NCBI GenBank assembly: GCA_964353455.1
Contig: CAYGWP010000438.1
Coordinates: 1-5,372, forward strand
Direction of reading: 5' to 3'
Source: CAYGWP01 sp964353455
GTDB lineage: Bacteria > Planctomycetota > Phycisphaerae > FEN-1346
DNA: 5,372 bases
In this document: one piece after another, positions 1-5,354 of the stretch
How positions within the stretch are numbered: position 1 is the stretch's first letter
Layout of the letters: each line of letters begins with the position of its first letter
The notes under the pieces: generated by a model
What the model saw: only the letters and a program-made list of their open reading frames with translations
What the model was told of the DNA's origin: nothing
The model's database searches: none
Position numbers and translations under genes: made by a program

Positions 1-238
1 GTGAGTTGATGTAGAGGCTGATCTCCTGGTTCCGCTTCTCGCTCTGGAGATACAGGAGTTTCATGACGATGTTGTTGGCGGCGCCGTCGTCGATGACGCC
101 CTCCAGGAAGATGATGCGGTTCTCAAGCAGCAGGTCAGACAGCGTGAGGAACCGCTGCTGCTGATACTGATGCATCATGGCGGCGCGGGTGCGGACGAGG
201 CCGCTTTCGCTGTCGCCGGGGTGCGGGTGGTTTCGCAT
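1..238 (-). CDS. clpP: ATP-dependent Clp protease proteolytic subunit ClpP, N-terminal part (runs off the left edge)
   Basis: ClpP is the serine-protease subunit that forms the two-ring barrel degrading unfolded or tagged proteins delivered by ClpX or ClpA/C in the cytoplasm. The 79 visible residues carry the family's N-terminal signature: a short disordered leader rich in His and Gln, then LLLENRIIFLEGVIDD (about residues 36-51), NNIVMKLLYLQSE (55-67) and the strand ISLYINS (73-79), which normally leads into the oxyanion-loop glycines. The catalytic Ser, His and Asp lie outside the window, so activity cannot be judged. I chose the ATG at 238 because AGAGGA (254-249) sits 10 bases upstream; the paired Met codons at 178 and 175 are alternatives giving a more typical ClpP leader. 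It starts 16 bases after the trigger factor stop codon, and no terminator lies between, so the two are probably co-transcribed. Many planctomycetes have several clpP paralogues; which one this is cannot be told. Confidence 0.93.
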   Translation of the reverse strand, partial: MRNHPHPGDSESGLVRTRAAMMHQYQQQRFLTLSDLLLENRIIFLEGVIDDGAANNIVMKLLYLQSEKRNQEISLYINS

Positions 239-254
239 GGGCTTCGATTCCTCT

Positions 255-1655
255 TTAAGTGGATTCGACCTCGCCGGCCTTTGGTTTCTCTTCGGCCGGT
301 GGCGCGGCCGGGGGCTCGGCGGCCGGGGGCTCGGCGGCCGGTACCTCGGGCGCGGCCTTTGCCTCCGCCGCGCCGCCGATCTTCGCCTTCTCCAGGAGGA
401 GCCGCAGGACCTTGTCTTCGACGATCTGGGAATAGAGGTTCTCGAGCGTGCCGGCCTCCTCCATTTCCTCGCGGATGCGGTCGGGCTTGCGGTTGGACTG
501 CATGGCCATGAGGCGGATGCGAGCATCGACCTCGGCGTCGGTCGCCTCGACGTTTTCCTTCTCGGCGATGGCATCGAGGATGAAGAAGAGTTTGAGGTCG
601 CGGGAGGCGGCCTCGGTGCTGGCGGAGCGGATCTCCATGGCCTGCTTCTCTATCTCCTCGACCGGGACGCCGCGGTACTGGAGGTTCATCACGTTTCGCT
701 GAAGGATGCGGTTGGCGTGTCGCTCGGCCAGTTCATTGGGAAGGTCGAGCGGAATCTTCTCGAGCAGCCAGTCCTGGACGGCGCGTTCCTGGGCCTCGCG
801 GTATGCCTGGTCGCTCTGGCCTTCGAGTTGCCGCCGCAGGGCGCCCCTCAGGGAATCCATGTCTTCGTAATCGGTTTCCTTGAGGACGGCCAGGTCGTCC
901 GGGAGGGCGACGCGGCGGACCTCGTTGACCTTGATGCGGACCTCGACCTCCTTGCCGCGGAGGTCTTCCTTCTCGGCGTCCTGGCCGATGGTGATCTTGG
1001 CGGTGCGGGTTTCGCCGGCCTTGGCGCCCTTGAGCATCTCGGGGACGCATTCGAGGCGGATTCCCTCGACGGCGATGCCGGCCACCGGCATGCGGACGTT
1101 CGGCCGGTCGAGGATGAGCGTCTCGCCTGTCTGGATCGCCAGGTCGGCGGTGAGAAAATCGTTCTCCTTGACCGCGCCATCGGCGGGGACCTCTTCGAGT
1201 TTGCCGTGCGATTCCCGCAGACGCTCCAGCGCCTGCTGGACGCCCTCATCGGTCACCGTGGGCTGCTCGACCGTCACGGGGATGCCGACGTAATCGGGCA
1301 ACGTGAATTCGGGGCGGACCTCCAGGTCGATGGAGAACGTAAGCGGCCCGTCCTTCGGCATCTGGATTTTGTCGGGGTCGATGTCGGGCTCGCCGATGAC
1401 GTCGATCTTGTGCTCTTTCAGGGCGCTGGTGAATGCCTCGGAGATGAGTTTCACGCGGACCTCGTCCTCAACGGCCTCGTGGAACCGCTTCTCGACGAGC
1501 CGACGGGGTGCGCGGCCGGGGCGGAACCCGGGGACCTGGGCCTCGCGCTCCAGTTCCGTGAACCGCGCGTTAAGTTTCGCTTCGATCTCATCCCGCGGGA
1601 TGGTTATCGAGAGTTTCTTCTTGCACGCCGCCAGGTTCTCAACCTTGACTTCCAT
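255..1655 (-). CDS. tig: Trigger factor, ribosome-associated chaperone / peptidyl-prolyl isomerase
   Basis: Trigger factor binds the ribosome near the exit tunnel (protein L23) and shields nascent chains; many members also isomerise peptidyl-prolyl bonds. The product is 466 residues, a normal to slightly long size. The N-terminal ribosome-binding domain (about 1-115) contains the signature loop GFRPGRAP (43-50) followed by RRLVEKRF. A FKBP-like domain spans about 150-250: its second half (MLKGAKAGETRTAKI, then LRGKEVEVRIKVNEV) matches well, while its first half lacks the usual PGFE-type segment. The helical C-terminal chaperone domain runs from about 255 to 425 and ends in YSQIVEDKVLRLLLEKAKI. 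Residues 428-466 form an Ala/Pro/Glu tail with a PPAAE repeat. The start at 1655 is set by AGAGGAG (1671-1665), 9 bases upstream, and by the family's usual MEVKVENL-type beginning; an ATG at 1703 would add 16 unrelated residues. It is followed closely by clpP, a common pairing. Confidence 0.96.
   Translation of the reverse strand: MEVKVENLAACKKKLSITIPRDEIEAKLNARFTELEREAQVPGFRPGRAPRRLVEKRFHEAVEDEVRVKLISEAFTSALKEHKIDVIGEPDIDPDKIQMPKDGPLTFSIDLEVRPEFTLPDYVGIPVTVEQPTVTDEGVQQALERLRESHGKLEEVPADGAVKENDFLTADLAIQTGETLILDRPNVRMPVAGIAVEGIRLECVPEMLKGAKAGETRTAKITIGQDAEKEDLRGKEVEVRIKVNEVRRVALPDDLAVLKETDYEDMDSLRGALRRQLEGQSDQAYREAQERAVQDWLLEKIPLDLPNELAERHANRILQRNVMNLQYRGVPVEEIEKQAMEIRSASTEAASRDLKLFFILDAIAEKENVEATDAEVDARIRLMAMQSNRKPDRIREEMEEAGTLENLYSQIVEDKVLRLLLEKAKIGGAAEAKAAPEVPAAEPPAAEPPAAPPAEEKPKAGEVEST
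306..341. repeat. 15-bp tandem repeat (2.4 copies) in the 3' end of tig
   Basis: The unit GGCCGGGGGCTCGGC occurs at 306-320 and 321-335 and begins a third time at 336-341. The length is a multiple of three, so each copy adds a PPAAE-type pentapeptide to the Ala/Pro tail of trigger factor without shifting frame. Such a repeat can expand or contract by replication slippage, so tail length may vary between strains; that is inference. Confidence 0.85.
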
Positions 1656-1664
1656 CGCTGCCGA

Positions 1665-1671
1665 CTCCTCT
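1665..1671 (-). promoter_or_regulatory. Ribosome binding site of tig
   Basis: AGAGGAG on the minus strand lies 9 bases upstream of the ATG at 1655. It decides between this start and the upstream in-frame ATG at 1703, because a site at this position could not serve the longer form. Confidence 0.75.
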
Positions 1672-1739
1672 AGAGTGGGGGACTCCGGACCGGCGGCGCC
1701 CATTTCAGGTTACCGCGCCGGAGCCGCCCCGTGCCGAGT

Positions 1740-1796
1740 AAAAACAAAAAAGCGGCTTTCAATGACCCGAAAAACTCGGTCGTCACAGAGCCGCTT
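1740..1796 (-). terminator. Intrinsic terminator after tRNA-Gly
   Basis: On the minus strand an 8-bp outer stem (AAGCGGCT at 1796-1789 with AGCCGCTT at 1757-1750) encloses an inner stem of two 4-bp blocks (1785-1782 with 1766-1763, and 1779-1776 with 1770-1767; two bases bulged). The outer stem runs directly into a T-rich tract: six T, one G, five T (1751-1740). This is a complete Rho-independent terminator placed 16 bases after the tRNA's encoded CCA end, separating tRNA transcription from tig. Confidence 0.85.
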
Positions 1797-1811
1797 AGGC
1801 GTCAAAACTAA

Positions 1812-1886
1812 TGGAGCGGGCGATGGGGCTTGAACCCACGACATTCACGTTGGCAACGTGACGCTCTACCGCTGAGCTACGCCCGC
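1812..1886 (-). tRNA. tRNA-Gly (anticodon GCC), CCA encoded
   Basis: The minus strand folds into a full cloverleaf of 75 bases. The acceptor stem is GCGGGCG (1886-1880) with CGCCCGC (1822-1816), followed by discriminator T and an encoded CCA (1814-1812). The D stem pairs GCTC with GAGC; the anticodon stem TCACG/CGTGA encloses loop TTGCCAA with anticodon GCC (1854-1852), which reads GGC and GGT glycine codons. The T arm is GTGGG-TTCAAGC-CCCAT, with the standard TTC start of the loop. All stems pair, so it looks functional. It has its own promoter and terminator and is probably a monocistronic unit. The T arm and anticodon arm explain the spurious reading frame across this locus. Confidence 0.97.
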
Positions 1887-1952
1887 CCGTTTGCCTTTGA
1901 AAGGGTCGTCGGGACCACCCTTCCGGGCCCACCGAGCAACCATTGGCTCGTA

Positions 1953-1981
1953 AATATACCCCCCGGCCGGGGCCAATGCAA
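1953..1981 (-). promoter_or_regulatory. Sigma70-type promoter of tRNA-Gly
   Basis: On the minus strand a -35 box TTGCAT (1981-1976) and a -10 box TATATT (1958-1953) are separated by exactly 17 bases. Transcription would start near 1946 and give a leader of about 60 bases before the mature tRNA. The spacer is extremely GC-rich and contains the perfect palindrome CCCCGGCCGGGG (1961-1972), which contrasts with the A/T-rich -10. This is the best housekeeping promoter match in the window. Confidence 0.75.
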
Positions 1982-2017
1982 CCCAAATTCACCGCCAGAT
2001 GGGGTGTGAGCGGCGCC

Positions 2018-2848
2018 CTACTTGACGAGCCGCTTCAGGGCCTCGACGCTCTTCGGGACGCCCGTGGCCTCGTCTTCGCCGCCCTCGTACTCAAGGGCAA
2101 CGAAGCCGGCATAGCCCGCCTTCTTGAGCGCGACTACGCACTCGGCCAGGTTCACATCGCCCTGCCCCAGGACGGTCGGCACGGACTTCCAGCCCCAGGG
2201 TTTCGACGGGTCGGGCGCCCTCTTATTGTCCTTAAAGTGGACGTAGGCGGCGTACGGGGCCACGAGGGCCGTGGCGACGTGCCCTTCCTGGCCGCCATCC
2301 ATGTAGTTGCCTACATCAATTGTGGCCCGCAGCGCCGGGGAGTTGACCGCCTTGATGACCTCAATCTGCTCCTCGGCCTTGCACGGCAGGCCGCCGTGGT
2401 TCTCCAGCGCGAGCGTGATGCCGCACTTCTCGGCCTCCTTCGCGACGGCCGCAAGGCCGTCGAGCATCCGCTGGCGGGCTGCGGCCCCGGCGGCGGGGTC
2501 CTGCCGCTCTGCCGCAGACATACCTCCGCCGAAGACACGCGACACGGGGGCCTTCACCTTTGCGGCAAACCGTATCCACTTGCCGGTCGCCTCGATCTCG
2601 GCCTTCAGTTCCTCGGCCTTCGGGCGGTTAAAGTTGGCCGAGAGCGACAGGCTCGAAAGGATGAGCCCATATTTGGCCACCGCCGCCGTGACCAGTTCGG
2701 CCGCGCCTTCCGCCGCGCCCAGCAGGCGGGCGTGGTAATCTATCCCCTCGATGCCGAGGTCCCGGACCTCCTTCGCCAGGCGGTCGGCGGTCCATTTCTC
2801 GGCCGCCCAGCGCCGGTGGAAACTGTAATGGCAGATGGCTTTCTTCAT
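2018..2848 (-). CDS. Sugar phosphate isomerase/epimerase family protein (xylose isomerase-like TIM barrel, AP endonuclease 2 superfamily)
   Basis: The 276-residue product fits the size and strand order of the xylose isomerase-like TIM-barrel family (AP_endonuc_2, PF01261), whose members isomerise or epimerise sugars, inosose or hydroxypyruvate with a bound divalent metal in the cytoplasm. The expected metal ligands are visible at barrel strand ends: E149 in LALENHGG, D178 in ATIDVGNYMD, H204 in YVHFKDNK and E253 in FVALEYEG. The strand LGIEGIDYH (31-39) is a typical first barrel turn, and GQGDVNLAECVVALKKAGYAG (228-248) is the usual penultimate helix with the GYxG turn. No signal peptide is seen. 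I chose the ATG at 2848, preceded by AAGG about 7 bases upstream; a longer reading from 2896 would begin inside the promoter. The real substrate cannot be named, and no sugar-pathway genes adjoin it. It may be transcribed alone. Confidence 0.9.
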   Translation of the reverse strand: MKKAICHYSFHRRWAAEKWTADRLAKEVRDLGIEGIDYHARLLGAAEGAAELVTAAVAKYGLILSSLSLSANFNRPKAEELKAEIEATGKWIRFAAKVKAPVSRVFGGGMSAAERQDPAAGAAARQRMLDGLAAVAKEAEKCGITLALENHGGLPCKAEEQIEVIKAVNSPALRATIDVGNYMDGGQEGHVATALVAPYAAYVHFKDNKRAPDPSKPWGWKSVPTVLGQGDVNLAECVVALKKAGYAGFVALEYEGGEDEATGVPKSVEALKRLVK

Positions 2849-2868
2849 GGTCTCGCCTTCATCCCATA

Positions 2869-2896
2869 AGCATACCACGCGGCGGCTTGCTTGCAA
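2869..2896 (-). promoter_or_regulatory. Putative promoter of the TIM-barrel isomerase gene
   Basis: On the minus strand TTGCAA (2896-2891) and TATGCT (2874-2869) are separated by 16 bases, and the -10 is preceded by TGG, an extended -10 TGN element. Predicted transcription would start near 2862, giving a leader of about 14 bases that holds the AAGG ribosome site. Both boxes match the consensus at only 4 of 6 positions, so the call is tentative. Confidence 0.45.
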
Positions 2897-2972
2897 GGCG
2901 CACGAGCGGCACGGCCGTCCGCAGATTGCGCACAGGGGACTTCGACAGAGAAGCCGTCGGCTCCAGTGGCAT

Positions 2973-3008
2973 TGGACAAGTGACCAATGACAAATGACCG
3001 ATGACAGT
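2973..3008. repeat. Degenerate heptamer tandem repeat (TGACNAA type)
   Basis: Four consecutive 7-base units lie head to tail: TGACCAA (2981-2987), TGACAAA (2988-2994), TGACCGA (2995-3001) and TGACAGT (3002-3008), with a related TGGACAA at 2973-2979 one base before them. Every unit begins TGAC. I recall similar TGACCAA/TGACAAA runs in intergenic regions of planctomycete genomes, but I cannot verify that here. The repeat overlaps the first codons of the Rhs reading frame and places a TGA stop in that frame just upstream (2995-2997). Confidence 0.7.
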
Positions 3009-4203
3009 CTTTATGGTTTACACGTATCCGGGGGCCGGTACAATAATCCAGGTAGCCCATCCGGCCGTTTGGGGAGGCCTGACCTTGACGTACAGGGCAA
3101 ACGGCGACTACGCGGGCTGGGACCGCTTCGGCCGCGCTACTAGCGAGCGGCGGACCAACACCGCCCGCACGACAGACCTCGATCGCTTCCCCTCTAATGA
3201 TTCCTGGCAGGTGCTTGAGGAGCGCGCGGACGGCATGCCGAGCGGGCAGTATCTGTGGGACATCCGCTACATCGACGCCCCGGTTCTCCGCTGGCGCGAT
3301 GCGGACGCCAACCCCGCGACCGGCCTCGAAGAGACGCTGTACTACGCGAGCGATGCGAACATGAACGTGACGGTGCTGGTCGATGCGTCCACGGGCACGG
3401 TCCAGGAAAGGTACATGTACGACCCCTACGGCCAGGCCACAGTCCTTGACGCCAACTGGGGCCTCGACGCCGACGGCCTGTCCGACGTGGCCAACAACAT
3501 CCTCTATTGCGGCTACGGCCTCGACGCCGAGACGGGGCTTTACCCCTCTCGCCTTCGCAGCGGCTATCATCCGACGCTGGGGGTGTGGGTGCAGCGGGAC
3601 CCGGCGTGTTATGTCGATGGAATGAATCTGTATCAGTACGTCGGGTCTGAGCCGACCAATCGCGCCGACCCACAAGGTTTGTGGAGAATTCCCTTCCTTC
3701 CTCGGCCAGGTCACCCGGCTAGGCCTTGGATTCAGGCGCCCGTGCCGGAGACCAAGTGGATAAGGGAGGATCACAAGGAGAAAGCAGGCACCGAGCGTTA
3801 TATATATCATAAGACCGTTATGCCTGGCCGTTGTTCTGCGGCAAACGAGGGCGAGAGAGCCGAGATGATTACGATCGTCAATCAGCGCGAAACGATAGTG
3901 ACGACGCCTGCAAGCGGCGGTTTATACCGGGCTGTGCTCCAGACCGAAACGCGGACTGTGTACGGTGATGTTGTGTATTCCAAGGTCGTGTGTACGTGCA
4001 TTTGCGATGAAAAGCACGGCGATGCTAAGCATGGCGGCTCGGTGATTCCAGACAAGAGTTACGCCTGGGTCCCGCAATCTTCAACGACAACCCCTAACCA
4101 AGTAATCAGCATTGATGTCACGGCGTATGAGTTGTGGTACGACTATCATCTGAGGACTGTTAACCCGTGGGATCTTGAATCACCGGTTTACGCCGAGGCT
4201 TAG
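3001..4203 (+). CDS. Truncated Rhs/YD-repeat family protein: distal core plus unrecognised C-terminal tip
   Basis: Full Rhs proteins are usually well over 1000 residues: a YD-repeat shell encloses a variable C-terminal toxin or effector tip released after a conserved core. Only the distal end is present here (400 residues). Core-like phrases are DRFGR (41-45), SWQVLEE (68-74), ERYMYDPYGQ (136-145), ILYCGYGLDAETGLY (167-181), HPTLGVWVQRDP (190-201) and NLYQYVGSEPTNRADPQGLW (209-228), with the core-ending DPxGL at 223-227. The tip (about 228-400) matches nothing I recognise; it is rich in predicted strands and has a CTCIC-x3-H-x4-H cluster at 331-344. No signal peptide or ribosome site precedes the ATG at 3001, an in-frame stop lies at 2995, and Met5 (3013) is no better. 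It may therefore be a promoterless orphan cassette or a pseudogene. The ankyrin lipoprotein gene follows 110 bases later on the same strand. Confidence 0.72.
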   Translation: MTVFMVYTYPGAGTIIQVAHPAVWGGLTLTYRANGDYAGWDRFGRATSERRTNTARTTDLDRFPSNDSWQVLEERADGMPSGQYLWDIRYIDAPVLRWRDADANPATGLEETLYYASDANMNVTVLVDASTGTVQERYMYDPYGQATVLDANWGLDADGLSDVANNILYCGYGLDAETGLYPSRLRSGYHPTLGVWVQRDPACYVDGMNLYQYVGSEPTNRADPQGLWRIPFLPRPGHPARPWIQAPVPETKWIREDHKEKAGTERYIYHKTVMPGRCSAANEGERAEMITIVNQRETIVTTPASGGLYRAVLQTETRTVYGDVVYSKVVCTCICDEKHGDAKHGGSVIPDKSYAWVPQSSTTTPNQVISIDVTAYELWYDYHLRTVNPWDLESPVYAEA

Positions 4204-4213
4204 CGCCATGTTC

Positions 4214-4257
4214 ATGGAGCGCCTTGTGCGACAAGGCGAGTACGGAGCGTCCTCCAT
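4214..4257 (+). other. Compact stem-loop / three-way junction between the Rhs and ankyrin genes
   Basis: A perfect 8-bp hairpin, CGCCTTGT (4220-4227), loop GCG, ACAAGGCG (4231-4238), is flanked by a small GGA-GCG-TCC hairpin (4244-4252). Both are enclosed by ATGGA (4214-4218) pairing with TCCAT (4253-4257). No T tract follows, so it is not a standard terminator, and read-through into the downstream gene remains possible. It could be an RNA processing or attenuation element, or a mobile repeat. The 8-bp hairpin is solid as a pattern; the junction is inference. Confidence 0.5.
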
Positions 4258-4297
4258 CTGCCGTCGCGCAGGCTGAAGGGAGGGGCCCTTAGTCGTC

Positions 4298-4305
4298 AGG
4301 AGGAG
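4298..4305 (+). promoter_or_regulatory. Strong ribosome binding site of the ankyrin lipoprotein gene
   Basis: AGGAGGAG ends 8 bases before the ATG at 4314 and is close to the full anti-Shine-Dalgarno complement. It is the strongest site in the window, in contrast to the upstream Rhs frame, which has none. Confidence 0.8.
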
Positions 4306-4313
4306 TCTTCTTC

Positions 4314-5057
4314 ATGCAAGCACGTTCCTTGGCGATAGGTTTCTGTATGGTTTCAGCCGTTCTAGGTCTCCTTGGCTGCCGGCGTGAGGCCGCGATTCTG
4401 GAAGCCGCCAGATGGGGTGATGTTGAAACAGTGGCCGAATTGCTCCATGAAGGCGTGTCGCTGGACGTGCGAGATGAGTGGGGCAACACCCCTATACACT
4501 TGGCTGCCCGCCGAGCACATGGTGGCGCACCGGTTGTCAATCTTCTGCTTACGAATGGCGCGTCCGTGAGCTGTCGCAATGGCAGCGGCTGGACGCCGCT
4601 CCACGTGGCGGTGGATCCGGCTGTAGCGAAACTCCTGATCACTCATGGAGCAGATGTAAACGCAAGAGACCGTAACGGGCAAACACCGCTGCATGCTGCT
4701 GTCACAACCCATGACTCTGTGACCATCCGGCGCCCGAGCGAAGATGGCACAGGCCAAGCCCGGCCAGAGCGGGTTGTACCTGAGTGGTATGTTGGGCAAC
4801 ACGTTGCCTTAGTGGACTGCCTCATTGGTGCCGGTGCCCAACTTGACGCAACAGATACAGGAGACCAGACGCCGTTGCACGTGGCCGCCCGGGAGGGTGA
4901 TATGACCGGAGCCAAGGCGTTGGTGGCTGCGGGCGCTAGCCTGAGGGCCAAGGACTACCTCGGCAATACTCCAGCACAAGCCGCGGTGCTTTCTGGTCAC
5001 ACCGATCTAGCAAGTTTCCTGCGCCAGCAGGCAAACGCGCCTCAGGGCAGTAAGTGA
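4314..5057 (+). CDS. Ankyrin-repeat lipoprotein, candidate immunity/partner protein
   Basis: The 247-residue product begins with a lipoprotein signal: Arg at 4, a hydrophobic stretch (6-20) and a lipobox L19-L20-G21-C22, so it should be cleaved before Cys22, lipidated and anchored facing the periplasm. Arg23 at +2 is not the inner-membrane retention Asp of the E. coli rule. The rest is five to six ankyrin repeats with the usual TPLHxAA and GADVNARD phrases: about 26-57, 58-90 (GNTPIHLAA), 91-121 (GWTPLHVAV), 122-183 (GQTPLHAAV), 184-216 (DQTPLHVAA) and 217-238 (GNTPAQAAV). Ankyrin repeats bind proteins and have no catalytic role. The fourth repeat is split by an insertion of about 30 residues (roughly 131-163). 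It follows the Rhs tip on the same strand; ankyrin proteins are among the reported immunity families of polymorphic toxin systems, so an immunity role is a reasonable but unproven inference. It could instead be a stand-alone envelope adaptor. Confidence 0.88.
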   Translation: MQARSLAIGFCMVSAVLGLLGCRREAAILEAARWGDVETVAELLHEGVSLDVRDEWGNTPIHLAARRAHGGAPVVNLLLTNGASVSCRNGSGWTPLHVAVDPAVAKLLITHGADVNARDRNGQTPLHAAVTTHDSVTIRRPSEDGTGQARPERVVPEWYVGQHVALVDCLIGAGAQLDATDTGDQTPLHVAAREGDMTGAKALVAAGASLRAKDYLGNTPAQAAVLSGHTDLASFLRQQANAPQGSK

Positions 5058-5170
5058 ACCGCTCGCATACTGGCGTGTTCGGATGTGACTTGGAGTTCGG
5101 GGGACAGGAGACAATGGCACTTCCTTAACAGGTGAAGTGGGCCAGCGAGATTGAGTTCGCCATCCGTTAG

Positions 5171-5249
5171 GTGCGGCGCGGCGAAAAGAAGCAGGGTTTC
5201 GGCTTGCTTTGGCCCGACGTAGGCCGACGTGACGTGAGTCGGGACGCAC
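5171..5249. repeat. Nested inverted repeats, possible structured element
   Basis: An outer pair GTGCG (5171-5175) with CGCAC (5245-5249) encloses two side-by-side pairs: AAGCA (5189-5193) with TGCTT (5205-5209), and CCCGAC (5213-5218) with GTCGGG (5238-5243). The second loop has GACGT three times. Short stems in GC-rich DNA arise by chance, so a functional fold is only a possibility. Confidence 0.35.
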
Positions 5250-5328
5250 ATTCTGGCTCTTTGAAATCGAGATTCCGGCATGAGCGCATACCCGCCTTCG
5301 CCGGGGCTGCCGTCTCTGCAAGGGCTTC

Positions 5329-5354
5329 GGCGTGCCAGGCCGGCGTGGCACGCC
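5329..5354. repeat. 9-bp perfect inverted repeat near the right edge
   Basis: GGCGTGCCA (5329-5337) pairs with TGGCACGCC (5346-5354) around an 8-base loop. The right arm also takes part in a competing hairpin, CGTGG-CACG-CCACG (5344-5357). No T tract follows on either strand within view. It could be a REP-like palindrome or part of an element continuing beyond the window. Confidence 0.5.

Noticed and set aside
177..1673. Plus-strand open frame of 498 codons, longer than tig itself
   Set aside because: It lies antisense to the clearly identified trigger factor gene, resembles no family, and reflects strong third-position GC bias that removes stops from the opposite strand.
1655..1703. 16-residue N-terminal extension of trigger factor from the ATG at 1703
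   Set aside because: The extension is unlike the family, and a strong ribosome site at 1671-1665 serves the ATG at 1655.
1795..1992. Minus-strand 65-codon frame across the tRNA
   Set aside because: Its phrase GRSSAVERHVANVNVVGSSPIA is the familiar false translation of a tRNA; the locus is fully explained by tRNA-Gly, its promoter and its terminator.
1943..2869. Plus-strand open frame of 308 codons
   Set aside because: It is antisense to the TIM-barrel isomerase gene, begins in the tRNA promoter, has no ribosome site and no family resemblance.
2981..3008. Heptamer array as a CRISPR or iteron origin
   Set aside because: Units are 7 bases with no spacers, degenerate and only four or five in number; no cas or replication gene is nearby.
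2845..3810. Minus-strand 321-codon frame opposite the Rhs fragment
   Set aside because: The plus strand has recognisable Rhs core motifs here; the minus frame has none and overlaps the start of the isomerase gene.
4220..4238. Hairpin after the Rhs frame as an intrinsic terminator
   Set aside because: The stem is good, but no T-rich tract follows it on the plus strand and none precedes it that would serve the minus strand.
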